This document shows positions 24,450 through 32,830 of a stretch of DNA of 64,000 bases, in pieces. The notes under the pieces are model-generated. The model was given only the letters and a program-made list of their open reading frames with translations. It did no database searches and was not told where the DNA came from. The DNA is from Mesorhizobium sp. AR07 (GTDB taxonomy: Bacteria > Pseudomonadota > Alphaproteobacteria > Rhizobiales > Rhizobiaceae). Location: assembly GCF_024746815.1 (NCBI RefSeq), contig NZ_CP080525.1:4830501-4894500 (forward strand). Direction: 5' to 3'. How positions within the stretch are numbered: the first letter of the stretch is position 1; each line of letters opens with the position of its first letter. A program made the position numbers and the translations under genes.

Positions 24450-25282
24450 AGATCTCCATCATCCTGGCCTCCTATGACAGCGGCCACTACCATGGCGGCA
24501 TGGGACAGGGCCCGGACGCGCTGATATCAGGCGGGCTCGTCGAAGCCTTGACCATGGCCGGTCACGACGTCGCGGTCGAGGACATCGGCAAGGTCGAAGA
24601 CGACCAGGAGCGCGAGATCGCCACCGGCTTCGCCGTCTGCAACGCGGTCGCGGCCGAGGTTCGCCTGGCTTGCGACAGGGGCCGGTTTCCCATCGTGCTG
24701 GCCGGAAATTGCCTGACCAGCGCCGGCGCGGTCGCTGGCGAAGATGCCGATGCAATCATCTGGGCCGACCAGCATGGCGACCTCAACACGCCCGAGACAT
24801 CCGTATATGGCTTTCTCGACGGCATGGCGCTGGCGACGGTGCTTGGCCTGTGCTGGCGGCCGATGGCGGCGGCCATTCCCGGCTTCCAGCCGATCGATCC
24901 GTCGCGTTGTGTGCTGGTCAACGCACGCGATCTCGATCCGGCGGAAAAAGAACTGCTCAAGACCTTGCCGGTGATCCGGACGGAATGTCCCGGGGTTGGC
25001 CAGGCGACCGAAAGACTGAAGGTCGCCGGCGCCGAACGGGTGCACATGCATCTCGATCTGGACGTACACGATCCCAAGGAATTGCAGGCCAACCGCTACG
25101 TCCGCCAAGGTGGGCCGAACCCGGAACAGTTGCGCGACGCGGCTTGCGCCATGGCGCTTGCGGTGCCGGTCGTCGGCATCACCGTTTCCGCCTACGATCC
25201 GGCCTTCGATGCGCAGGCCGATGTCCCGCCGCTGGTCGGCCAGTTGCTCAACGATCTCATCGCCACGATTGAGGGAAGGTGA
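24446..25282 (+). CDS. arginase/ureohydrolase family protein inside the his operon
   Basis: 278 residues of the ureohydrolase fold, opening with ISIILASYDSGHYHGGMGQGPDAL. Of the metal-ligand motifs, IIWADQHGDLNTPE keeps Asp-x-His-x-Asp and MHLDLDVHDPKE keeps the Asp-x-Asp motif. The first motif, normally Gly-Gly-Asp-His, reads VLAGNCLTSAG and has no His. Arginases hydrolyse guanidino compounds with two Mn ions, so metal binding or specificity may be altered here. Four-base overlaps with hisA and one-base contact with hisF make it an operon member. A link to histidine or formimino-glutamate metabolism is attractive but unproven. Confidence 0.85.
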   Translation: MKISIILASYDSGHYHGGMGQGPDALISGGLVEALTMAGHDVAVEDIGKVEDDQEREIATGFAVCNAVAAEVRLACDRGRFPIVLAGNCLTSAGAVAGEDADAIIWADQHGDLNTPETSVYGFLDGMALATVLGLCWRPMAAAIPGFQPIDPSRCVLVNARDLDPAEKELLKTLPVIRTECPGVGQATERLKVAGAERVHMHLDLDVHDPKELQANRYVRQGGPNPEQLRDAACAMALAVPVVGITVSAYDPAFDAQADVPPLVGQLLNDLIATIEGR

Positions 25283-26073
25283 TGCTGAAGGCCCGCGTCA
25301 TTCCCTGTCTCGATGTCAAGAACGGCCGTGTCGTCAAGGGCGTCAATTTCGTCGATCTCGTCGACGCCGGCGATCCGGTCGAAGCGGCAAAGGCCTATGA
25401 CGCGGCCGGTGCCGACGAGCTTTGCTTCCTCGACATCACCGCTTCATCGGACAATCGCGAGACCATCTTCGATGTCGTTGCCCGCACCGCCGAACAATGC
25501 TTCATGCCGCTGACCGTCGGCGGCGGCGTGCGCCAGGTCGCCGACATCCGGAAGCTGCTGCTGGCCGGCGCCGACAAGGTGTCGATCAACACGGCGGCGG
25601 TAAAGAACCCGGATTTCGTCGCCGAGGCAGCCGACAAGTTCGGCAACCAGTGCATCGTCGTCGCCATCGACGCCAAGAAAGTGTCCGGCGCCGGCGAGGC
25701 CGACCGCTGGGAGATATTCACCCATGGCGGACGTGAGAAGACCGGCATCGACGCGGTCGAATTTGCTCGGCGGATGGTCGATCGCGGCGCCGGCGAGATC
25801 CTGTTGACCTCTATGGACCGTGACGGCACCAAGGCCGGCTATGACATCGCGCTCACCCGCGCGATATCAGATGCCGTGCGCGCGCCGGTCATCGCGTCCG
25901 GCGGCGTCGGCACGCTCGATCACATGGTCGAGGGCATTCGCGATGGCCATGCCGGTGCGGTGCTCGCGGCTTCCATCTTCCATTTCGGCACCTACACGAT
26001 AGGGCAGGCCAAGGCGTATATGGCCAAGGCCGGCCTGCCGATGCGGCTGGACTCGTCCGCGGATCGGCCCTAG
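25282..26073 (+). CDS. hisF: imidazole glycerol phosphate synthase, cyclase subunit
   Basis: 263 residues, (beta-alpha)8 barrel paired with HisH. Catalytic Asp in VIPCLDVKNGRVVKGVNF and in LLTSMDRDGTKAGYD; PLTVGGGVR and VIASGGVGTLDHM bind phosphate. The start ATG overlaps the arginase-like stop (TGATG); a GTG one codon upstream is possible. Located 34 bp before hisE. Confidence 0.97.
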   Translation: MLKARVIPCLDVKNGRVVKGVNFVDLVDAGDPVEAAKAYDAAGADELCFLDITASSDNRETIFDVVARTAEQCFMPLTVGGGVRQVADIRKLLLAGADKVSINTAAVKNPDFVAEAADKFGNQCIVVAIDAKKVSGAGEADRWEIFTHGGREKTGIDAVEFARRMVDRGAGEILLTSMDRDGTKAGYDIALTRAISDAVRAPVIASGGVGTLDHMVEGIRDGHAGAVLAASIFHFGTYTIGQAKAYMAKAGLPMRLDSSADRP

Positions 26074-26107
26074 AGGCTTTCCGGCTAAGAAAAAGGCTCT
26101 TGGCGCC

Positions 26108-26431
26108 ATGGCTGAGTTTTCGCTTTCCGATCTGGAAAAAATCGTCAGGGAACGCGCCCATTCCGGTGACCCGGAGTCGTGGACGGCCAAGCTGTTCGCG
26201 CGTGGCATCGACAAGGCGGCGCAAAAGCTCGGCGAAGAGGCGATCGAGACTGTCATTGCCGCGGTCAAGGGCGACAAACAGGGTCTCGTTTCGGAAAGTG
26301 CCGATCTTATATATCATTGGCTCGTCGTTCTCGGCATCTCAGGGATTCCGCTGAGCGATGTGCTTAGGGAACTCGAAGGTCGCACAGGGCGTTCGGGCAT
26401 TGCCGAGAAGGCGTCACGGCCCCAGGGCTGA
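26108..26431 (+). CDS. hisE: phosphoribosyl-ATP pyrophosphatase
   Basis: 107 residues; second step of histidine synthesis. Metal-binding helices: KLGEEAIETVIAAV and SESADLIYHWLVVL, the MazG-like Glu/Asp motif. Monofunctional, without a HisI domain. Last his gene of the cluster, 24 bp before coaA. Confidence 0.96.
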   Translation: MAEFSLSDLEKIVRERAHSGDPESWTAKLFARGIDKAAQKLGEEAIETVIAAVKGDKQGLVSESADLIYHWLVVLGISGIPLSDVLRELEGRTGRSGIAEKASRPQG

Positions 26432-26455
26432 CCGCGAGGGAGGGCAGGTATCTCG

Positions 26456-27415
26456 ATGGATCAGCTCGCGCCAACCGAGAAATATTCCCCCTTTCGTTTC
26501 TTTTCCGCCGAGCAATGGTCGCAATTCCGCGCCGACACGCCACTGACGCTGAGCGCGGACGAATTCCGCCGCTTGCGGTCGCTCAACGACCCGGTCGACC
26601 TCGAAGAGGTCAAGCGCATCTATCTGTCGCTGTCGCGGCTTTTGTCCGCTCATGTCGAAGCGAGCCAGCTGCTGTTCAGGCAACGCCAGGCCTTCTTCAA
26701 CGCGGTGGACGTGGTCAAGACACCGTTCATCATCGGCATTGCCGGCTCCGTCGCGGTCGGCAAATCGACCACCGCGCGCGTGTTGAAGGAGCTGCTTGCG
26801 CGCTGGCCGTCGAGCCCCAAGGTCGATCTCATCACCACCGACGGTTTCCTGCTGCCCAACGAGGTTCTGCGCCGCGACAATTTGATGGAACGCAAGGGCT
26901 TCCCCGACAGCTACGATGTCGGCGCGCTGCTGCGCTTCCTGTCGGGCATCAAGTCGGCGCAGCGCAATGTCCGCGCGCCGCTCTATTCGCACCTGACCTA
27001 TGACGTCATTCCCGGCGAATTCGTCACCATCGACCGGCCAGATATCCTGATCTTCGAAGGCATCAATGTCCTGCAGCCGGGCAAGCTGCCGCAGGACGGC
27101 AAGATCGTGCCCTTCCTGTCGGACTTCTTCGACTTCGCCATCTATATCGATGCCGACGAGAAGCTGATCCACCAGTGGTACACCGCCCGTTTCATGCGGC
27201 TGCGCGAGACCGCCTTCCGCAATCCGGATTCCTTCTTCCACCGCTATTCGCAACTCTCGGAGGATTCGGCCCGCGCCATCGCCGAAGGCCTGTGGACCAA
27301 CATCAACCTGAAGAATTTGCGCGAGAACATCCTGCCGACGCGGGCCCGCGCCGACCTCATCCTGCGCAAGGGCGCCGACCATCTGATCGAGGAAGTGGCG
27401 CTGAGAAAGCTGTGA
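26456..27415 (+). CDS. coaA: type I pantothenate kinase
   Basis: 319 residues; phosphorylates pantothenate at the start of coenzyme A synthesis. P-loop GIAGSVAVGKSTTAR at residues ~98-112, then DLITTDGFLLPN, KGFPDSYD, LTYDVIPGEF, IFEGINVLQP and the C-terminal HRYSQLSEDSAR. Close to E. coli CoaA in length (316). It follows hisE closely and is probably co-transcribed with the his genes. Confidence 0.97.
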   Translation: MDQLAPTEKYSPFRFFSAEQWSQFRADTPLTLSADEFRRLRSLNDPVDLEEVKRIYLSLSRLLSAHVEASQLLFRQRQAFFNAVDVVKTPFIIGIAGSVAVGKSTTARVLKELLARWPSSPKVDLITTDGFLLPNEVLRRDNLMERKGFPDSYDVGALLRFLSGIKSAQRNVRAPLYSHLTYDVIPGEFVTIDRPDILIFEGINVLQPGKLPQDGKIVPFLSDFFDFAIYIDADEKLIHQWYTARFMRLRETAFRNPDSFFHRYSQLSEDSARAIAEGLWTNINLKNLRENILPTRARADLILRKGADHLIEEVALRKL

Positions 27416-27490
27416 CGACGCGGTTAACGGCACCTTAGGCAATCCCGACTAGCTTGCGACGCTAATTCCAGCAGGTGTCGGGAGCAGCCT

Positions 27491-27703
27491 GTGATCAATG
27501 CGGACAGTGTCGCAGGTCGAGAGACCCCGGTTTATTCTCCGGTTATTCCGATCCTCAACGAGAAAGCAGGACGTCCACCGCTCATCCGGCGGATTGTGAC
27601 ACTGCTCGACACGCTGGACGCATCCGCGGAAACCGTTCTTGTCGACGACGGCAGCAGCAACACCAGCGTCATCCACGGGCGCCGGGTTTTCCGTGGTGTC
27701 TAG
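27491..27703 (+). pseudogene. truncated family-2 glycosyltransferase N-terminus
   Basis: About 45 residues (VYSPVIPILNEKAGRPPLIRRIVTLLDTL, then AETVLVDDGSSNTS) match the nucleotide-binding start of GT2 dolichyl-phosphate-sugar-synthase-like enzymes. The reading then leaves the family and stops at residue 70. The normal ~300-residue enzyme is missing. Immediately downstream, in another frame, begins an unrelated membrane protein, so a deletion probably joined the two. GTG start. Confidence 0.6.
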
Positions 27704-29270
27704 TTCGCAATCCATCGACGGGTTGCCGGCAGGCGAAGGTCGCTCATTGCGCTTCGCCAAGCTGAATGCCGTTCCATTGCTGCTGGCTTGCATGATCATA
27801 GCGTACGCGACCTGGCTCTCGACCGCCGCGATATTGACCAATGTCGATGTGTCCTGGCTTCTGATCGTCTGTGATCGGCTGCTTGGGGGAGAACGACTGA
27901 ATACGGATATGATCGAAGTCAATCCACCCTTCTCCATCTGGCTCTATATGCCGTTCATGGTGTTGGAGAAACTCACTGGCATACGCGCGGAACTCTGGCT
28001 GACGCTGGGTGTCATCTGCCTCGGTGTGGCCAGCTTGGTTCTTTCCGCTCGAACTCTCGCAAGCGTCGACCCGGTCTACCGGCGGCCCGGCGCTCTTTGG
28101 ACGGCAGCGGGCGCGCTGTTCCTGATCCTGTGTTTCCTGCCGGATCAATTCGGCCAGCGCGAACATTTCGCGCTGATCGCCATCCTGCCTTGGCTGGCGC
28201 TGCAATGTGCACGGCAACGCATGCCGGACTTCATCGCCGGGACGCCTGTCCAGCGCATCATGGCGGGATTGGGAGCCGGCGTTGTGGTCCTGACAAAGCC
28301 GCCGCATTTTGCGCTGGCCTTGATGCTGCCGTCGCTGTGGCTTGCGTTCGAACGGCGGTCCCTGAAACCATTCTTCGTCGCGGAAAATCTCCTCGGTGCC
28401 GCGATCGTTGCCGTCTACGTCGCCTCCATAGCAATCTTCGATAACGCCTATTTCAGCGAGATTCTGCCCTTCGTCAGGGACGTGTATTTGCCCATGCGTG
28501 TTCCGTTGATGGACAATCTGGCGAATTGGCCAAGGATCGTGCTGCTGCTGGCGGTCGCAACCGTGATCGCAGCGGGCGGACTGCGGACCACGCATTGGGA
28601 TACGAAGATTCTGCTGGCGACCGCTCTCGGCTTTGTTCCTGCGTTCCTGGTGATGGGCAAGGGCTGGCCAAACCACGCGCTTCCAATGGTCGTTGTCGCG
28701 ATGTTGGCATTTGGCGTCGAACTGTTGCGGTTCGGCAAGCTCCGCGACGCCGGCACCGTTCGCAAAGCCGCGCTGATCTTCGGCTGCGCGCTCGTGCTGC
28801 AAATGACGATCAGGGCACAACACGCGGCGCTGACGGCGGACAGCGGACCCGTCGAGCGGTCTGCCGCCGCGATCCGCGGCACGGTGGAAAACCCTACGAT
28901 CGTGTCGATCGCGGGTCAGATGCAGGTTGCCCATCCCCTCACCAGGCTGGTCGGCGGCAGGTACATATCACGCTACCCAGGCGCCTGGGCGGTATCCTAT
29001 GCGGAAATACTCGCCCGCGGCACCGACGATCCGGTACAGAGGCGGAAGCTGGAAGGCATCCGCGATCGGATCATTGGTGAAGATGCCATCGAGATCCTGG
29101 CGGAAAAGCCCGATATCGTGCTGTCGGGCTGGGAAACCGACCCTTCTTGGAACGCCTTGATGCTGAGGGACAAGAGGATCGCGGCGGCCTTGAACGACTA
29201 TCGGGTGCTGCATACCGAACCGGAAATCACCGTCTATGTGCGCGACAACGGAGCACTCGTGAAGCCGTGA
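27696..29270 (+). CDS. polytopic membrane protein, GT-C-like, unknown function
   Basis: About 524 residues with roughly ten hydrophobic segments, e.g. VPLLLACMIIAYATWLS, LWLTLGVICLGVASLVL, IVLLLAVATVIAAGG, then a ~150-residue soluble C-terminal domain (EILAEKPDIVLSGWETDPSW). The loop after TM1 (LLGGERLNTDMIEVNPPFSIWLYMP) has the acidic pattern seen in GT-C glycosyltransferases, suggesting a lipid-linked sugar or exopolysaccharide role; this is inference. The start is unclear: only GTG (27693, 27696) or TTG (27639, inside the GT2 remnant) are available and none has a Shine-Dalgarno. It may be translated poorly or be a fusion product of a deletion. Confidence 0.65.
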   Translation: MSSSQSIDGLPAGEGRSLRFAKLNAVPLLLACMIIAYATWLSTAAILTNVDVSWLLIVCDRLLGGERLNTDMIEVNPPFSIWLYMPFMVLEKLTGIRAELWLTLGVICLGVASLVLSARTLASVDPVYRRPGALWTAAGALFLILCFLPDQFGQREHFALIAILPWLALQCARQRMPDFIAGTPVQRIMAGLGAGVVVLTKPPHFALALMLPSLWLAFERRSLKPFFVAENLLGAAIVAVYVASIAIFDNAYFSEILPFVRDVYLPMRVPLMDNLANWPRIVLLLAVATVIAAGGLRTTHWDTKILLATALGFVPAFLVMGKGWPNHALPMVVVAMLAFGVELLRFGKLRDAGTVRKAALIFGCALVLQMTIRAQHAALTADSGPVERSAAAIRGTVENPTIVSIAGQMQVAHPLTRLVGGRYISRYPGAWAVSYAEILARGTDDPVQRRKLEGIRDRIIGEDAIEILAEKPDIVLSGWETDPSWNALMLRDKRIAAALNDYRVLHTEPEITVYVRDNGALVKP

Positions 29271-29409
29271 CGACGCCACGTCGATTGGCTGTTTTCTTGC
29301 ATTTCGTTAATGCATGCCGCCGAAAAGTGGCCCCGGTTTTGGGACAACGACATGCATAAAAACAAAGACTTAAAGCGCGTCGCCTGGATCCATTTCAATG
29401 CGACGCGCT
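29271..29409. other. intergenic region made of two palindromic repeats
   Basis: Of ~139 bp between convergent genes, 29311-29356 and 29370-29413 are inverted repeats; the rest holds nothing recognisable. Confidence 0.6.
29311..29356. repeat. palindromic repeat with CCAAAACCGGGG core, copy 1
   Basis: TGCATG...CATGCA ends enclosing CCGAAAAGTGGCCCCGGTTT. Its reverse complement aligns with 61237-61282 (TGCATGTCGT..TCCCAAAACCGGGG). Confidence 0.75.
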
Positions 29410-29413
29410 TTAA
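29370..29413 (-). repeat. perfect 14-bp inverted repeat at the 3' end of alkB
   Basis: TTAAAGCGCGTCGC at 29370 and GCGACGCGCTTTAA ending at 29413, with a 16-bp loop. It overlaps the last codon of alkB and may serve as its terminator, though it lacks a U-run. Confidence 0.7.
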
Positions 29414-30033
29414 TCGCAGCCGGCTCGCGTCACCCGCCGCAGCGTCAGATTGATGCGGCCGCCATTCCTCAACAGCGCCGAGGTCGAGGGGTAGATGCGG
29501 TCGACCCCGTGGAAGCAAAGACGCCCCTCGCCGCCAAGCACCACGACGTCGCCGCTTTTCAGCCGGAACGACTTCGTGCCGCCCTCGCGCGTCGTCTGGC
29601 CGACCCGAAACAGGCAATCGTCACCCAGCGAAACGGAGACCACCGGCGCCGAAAAGTCAGCCTCGTCGCGGTCCTGGTGCAGGCCCATTTTTGCTTCCGG
29701 CGTATAGAAATTGATCAGGCACGCTTCCGGCGGATGCGGATAGCCCGACACTTGCCGCCACAGATCGAGCAGCCCGTCCGGAATTGGTGGCCATGGCATT
29801 CCGGTCACCGGGTGCGTCGGCTGATAGCGGTAGCCGTGCTCCTTGTCGGTGACCCAGCCGAGCGGACCGCAATTGGTCATGCGCACACTCATCTCCTTGC
29901 CGGTGCGCGGCATGGCCGGGACGAACAGCGGCGCTTGCTGCACGATACTTCTCACCGCCTCGACCAGCGCTTCCTGCACGCTGCGTGACAGGTAGGCCGG
30001 CATGTGGCGGACGCCTTTGGGCAGCACGAGCAT
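29410..30033 (-). CDS. alkB: AlkB-type 2-oxoglutarate/Fe(II)-dependent dioxygenase (DNA dealkylation)
   Basis: 207 residues. Iron ligands are His and Asp in GLHQDRDEADFSAPVVSVSLGD and the distal His in LCFHGVDRIYP; Arg residues in GGRINLTLRRV bind 2-oxoglutarate. CLINFYTPEAKMGLHQD and NCGPLGWVTD are typical of bacterial AlkB. It oxidatively removes alkyl groups from DNA bases such as 1-methyladenine. The ATG at 30033 is preferred over a TTG 12 codons upstream. It is not next to ada here; regulation unknown. Confidence 0.92.
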   Translation of the reverse strand: MLVLPKGVRHMPAYLSRSVQEALVEAVRSIVQQAPLFVPAMPRTGKEMSVRMTNCGPLGWVTDKEHGYRYQPTHPVTGMPWPPIPDGLLDLWRQVSGYPHPPEACLINFYTPEAKMGLHQDRDEADFSAPVVSVSLGDDCLFRVGQTTREGGTKSFRLKSGDVVVLGGEGRLCFHGVDRIYPSTSALLRNGGRINLTLRRVTRAGCD

Positions 30034-30085
30034 GAGGTCGGTCACTTGATCCGTTTCGTCGGGAGCCAAGCATTACACCGCCAAA

Positions 30086-30113
30086 TGAAAACGGCGACCC
30101 GAAAGCCGCCGTT
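30086..30113 (-). terminator. terminator after the BON-LysM gene
   Basis: On the minus strand AACGGCGGCTTTCGGGTCGC pairs around a short loop (stem AACGGCG/CGCCGTT) and is followed by TTTTCATTT. Confidence 0.6.
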
Positions 30114-30137
30114 CTTGGCAAATTGGCAGGCGCCCGA

Positions 30138-30608
30138 TCAGGCGGGGTCTGGAATTCGCAGCACCTGGTCCGGATAGATCTTGTCGGGATGGGTCAGCAT
30201 CGGCTTGTTGGCCTCGAAGATGACCGTGTTCTTGGCGCCCTGGCCCTTGCCATAGCTCTTCTCGGCGATCTTCCAGAGATTGTCACCCTTCTGGACGGTA
30301 TAGAAGGTGGGTTCTTTGGCCGGGCTTGCTGCCTTGCCGGCGTCCGGCGCGACCTGCAATTCATCCGCCTGCACTTTGGACACGCCGAGCGTGTTGCCGA
30401 CGGCGATGACCGCCTTTTCGAAGATAGACTGGTCCTTGACCACGCCTTTCAACACCGCCGTATCGCCCTTGACGACGACCTCGACGCCATCGGTGCCGAG
30501 CTTGTGCGAATCGAGCTCCTTCTTGAGTGTGTCGGCCGTGGGGGCGGCGTCCTCGCCGCCGATGCCCAGTTTCTTGCCGACGCTCTTGACGAAATCGAAC
30601 ATGCCCAT
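30138..30608 (-). CDS. BON-LysM domain protein (Kbp/YgaU-like)
   Basis: 156 residues, close to E. coli Kbp (149). MGMFDFVKSVGKKLG begins the protein; a BON domain (VEVVVKGDTAVLKGVVKDQSIFEKAVIAVGNTLGV) covers ~40-90, and a LysM domain (FYTVQKGDNLWKIAEKSYGKGQGAKNTVIFEANKPML) the C-terminus. E. coli Kbp is a cytoplasmic potassium-binding protein; LysM otherwise binds glycans. No signal peptide is visible, favouring the Kbp-like role. Confidence 0.85.
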   Translation of the reverse strand: MGMFDFVKSVGKKLGIGGEDAAPTADTLKKELDSHKLGTDGVEVVVKGDTAVLKGVVKDQSIFEKAVIAVGNTLGVSKVQADELQVAPDAGKAASPAKEPTFYTVQKGDNLWKIAEKSYGKGQGAKNTVIFEANKPMLTHPDKIYPDQVLRIPDPA

Positions 30609-30695
30609 CTTTGGTCTCCCTTGCTGTGGCAACGGTGGAACCTTGCATCTGCGGTGCGAAATGGGAAGCCGTTTTGCGCGCGATTGGTGTGGTGC

Positions 30696-31133
30696 TTAAT
30701 CGTTTTCCACCCGGCCGCGCAGTTTCTTGATCGTGCCGCGTCCGGCCTTGCTCTTCAGTCGCCGCTCCACTGACCCTTTCGACGGCCGCGTCTTCTTGCG
30801 CGGCGGCGGCGGCGGTTCGGCGGCCTTGGCGACCAGAGCGGTGAGCCTTGCCCGTGCGTCCGCCCGGTTCTGTTCCTGTGTGCGGAAGCGGCCGGCCTCG
30901 ATGACGATGACACCGTCCTTGGTGGCACGCTGGCCGGCAAGCTTGATCGTCCGTTCGCGCACCCGCTCCGACAGGCCCGTCGCATTTTGCGCGTCGAAGC
31001 GCAGCTGCACCGCCGTCGCCACCTTGTTGACGTTCTGGCCGCCAGGCCCGGACGAGCGGATGAAGTCCTCGTGCAGGTCGCCCGGGTGGATCACCGCATC
31101 GTCGGCAATGATGATGTTGTCGTCGCTGGCCAT
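30696..31133 (-). CDS. arfB: alternative ribosome-rescue factor ArfB (peptidyl-tRNA hydrolase)
   Basis: 145 residues. The catalytic GGQ is at residues 31-33 (SSGPGGQNVNKVATAV), and the basic tail (PRKKTRPSKGSVERRLKSKAGRG) is the part that inserts into the empty mRNA channel of stalled ribosomes. That combination separates ArfB from RF1/RF2. It lies ~90 bp downstream of the pckA stop on the same strand, beyond a strong terminator. Confidence 0.94.
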   Translation of the reverse strand: MASDDNIIIADDAVIHPGDLHEDFIRSSGPGGQNVNKVATAVQLRFDAQNATGLSERVRERTIKLAGQRATKDGVIVIEAGRFRTQEQNRADARARLTALVAKAAEPPPPPRKKTRPSKGSVERRLKSKAGRGTIKKLRGRVEND

Positions 31134-31156
31134 GCCGCAGTCATGGCGTGGCGGAT

Positions 31157-31191
31157 CAAAAAAGGAAAGGCCCGATCGAGACCGGGCCTTT
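31157..31191 (-). terminator. intrinsic terminator of pckA
   Basis: Minus strand: AAAGGCCCG-GTCTCGAT-CGGGCCTTT then CCTTTTTTG. It sits between the pckA stop (31220) and the arfB start (31133). Confidence 0.88.
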
Positions 31192-31219
31192 CAGGGCTGG
31201 GCTGCAGGCGATGTCGCGA

Positions 31220-32830
31220 CTACTCGGCGGCTTCCTGCATGCGTGGCGCGGCGCCCAGAACAGTGGCGTCGACATGGGTTTCGAACTTCTCGAAATTGTC
31301 GATGAACATGCCGACCAGCCTTGCCGCCTGCCGGTCATAGCCGGTCTTGTCGGCCCAGGTCGACCGCGGATCGAGAATGGCGCTGTCGACGCCCGGGACA
31401 GCCACCGGCACCTCGAAACCGAAATGCGGGTCGGTGCGGAACCCGGCCGTCTTCAGCGAGCCGTCGAGTGCCGCCGCAAGCAGCGCCCGCGTTGCCTTGA
31501 TCGGCATCCGCTTGCCGGTGCCGTAGGCGCCGCCGGTCCAGCCAGTGTTGACCAGCCAGCAATCGGCGTCGTGGCGGGCAATCAGCTCGCGCAGCAGATT
31601 GCCGTATTCCGAGGGATGGCGCGGCATGAACGGCGCGCCGAAACAGGTCGAAAACGTCGCCTCGGGCTCGGTCACGCCCTTTTCGGTTCCGGCCACCTTG
31701 GCCGTGTAGCCGGACAGGAAATGATACATCGCCTGCGCCGGGGTCAGCCGCGCGATCGGCGGCATCACGCCGAAGGCATCGGCGGTCAGCATGATGATGT
31801 TCCTGGGATGATTAGCGCGTCCCGTCTTGCTGGCGTTGGGGATGAAGTCGAGCGGGTAGGCGCAGCGCGTGTTTTCGGTGAGCCTTCCGTCGTTGAAATC
31901 CGGCACGCCATCCGCGTCGAGCACGACATTTTCCAGCACCGTGCCGAAGCGCTGCGTGGTTGCGAAGATTTCCGGTTCGGCTTCCGCCGACAGCTTGATC
32001 GTCTTGGCGTAGCAGCCGCCTTCGAAATTGAAGATGCCGTGCGGTCCCCAGCCATGCTCGTCATCGCCGATCAGCGTGCGCGACGGATCGGCCGACAGTG
32101 TCGTCTTGCCGGTTCCCGACAGTCCGAAGAAGATGGCGGCGTCGCCGGCCGGCCCTTCATTGGCCGAGCAATGCATCGGCATGACGCCCTTCGCCGGCAA
32201 CAGATAGTTGAGCATGGTGAACACCGACTTCTTCATCTCGCCGGCATAGGAGGTGCCGCCGATCAGCACGATCTTGCGCGAGAGATCGACGGCGATCACC
32301 GTTTCTGTGCGGCTGCCGTGGCGGACGGGATCGGCGCGGAACGACGGCAGGTCGATAATCGTCATGTCGGGCACGAACTGCCCGAGCGCGGCGGCATCGG
32401 GACGAATGAGCAGATTGCGGATGAACAGCGAGTGCCAGGCGAGTTCGGTGATCACCCTGGTCGGCAGCTTCAGCTCCGCATCGGCGCCGCCGACCAGATC
32501 CTGCACGTAAAGATCCTTGTCCGCGGCATGCGCCGTGAAATCGGCAAGCAGCGTCTCGAACTGGGCCGGCGAGATCGCCTTGTTGTTGTCCCACCAGACA
32601 TGCGGCTCGGAGGCGCCGTCGCGCACGACGAACTTGTCCTTGGGCGAGCGGCCGGTGTGCTGGCCGGTCTCGGCAACCAGCGCGCCATGTGCGGTCAGCC
32701 GGGCTTCGCCACGCCGGATCGATTCCTCGTAAAGGGCCGCCGCACCGAAATTATAGCGCACCACGCCGGTGGTTTTCAGGCCGATATGATCGATCGCGCA
32801 AGCAGGATTGCGTTTGCCGACTTCCGACAT
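31220..32830 (-). CDS. pckA: phosphoenolpyruvate carboxykinase (ATP)
   Basis: 536 residues; converts oxaloacetate plus ATP to PEP in gluconeogenesis, needed for growth on C4-dicarboxylates. Signatures: GRSPKDKFVVRD, MHCSANEGPAGDAAIFFGLSGTGKTTLSADP (kinase-1a P-loop), GDDEHGWGPHGIFNFEGGCYAKTI and NTGWTGGAYGTGKRM. I start at MSEVGKRNPAC as in rhizobial PckA; the in-frame extension has no homology. It is divergent from chvI across an AT-rich 343-bp region. Confidence 0.97.
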   Translation of the reverse strand: MSEVGKRNPACAIDHIGLKTTGVVRYNFGAAALYEESIRRGEARLTAHGALVAETGQHTGRSPKDKFVVRDGASEPHVWWDNNKAISPAQFETLLADFTAHAADKDLYVQDLVGGADAELKLPTRVITELAWHSLFIRNLLIRPDAAALGQFVPDMTIIDLPSFRADPVRHGSRTETVIAVDLSRKIVLIGGTSYAGEMKKSVFTMLNYLLPAKGVMPMHCSANEGPAGDAAIFFGLSGTGKTTLSADPSRTLIGDDEHGWGPHGIFNFEGGCYAKTIKLSAEAEPEIFATTQRFGTVLENVVLDADGVPDFNDGRLTENTRCAYPLDFIPNASKTGRANHPRNIIMLTADAFGVMPPIARLTPAQAMYHFLSGYTAKVAGTEKGVTEPEATFSTCFGAPFMPRHPSEYGNLLRELIARHDADCWLVNTGWTGGAYGTGKRMPIKATRALLAAALDGSLKTAGFRTDPHFGFEVPVAVPGVDSAILDPRSTWADKTGYDRQAARLVGMFIDNFEKFETHVDATVLGAAPRMQEAAE

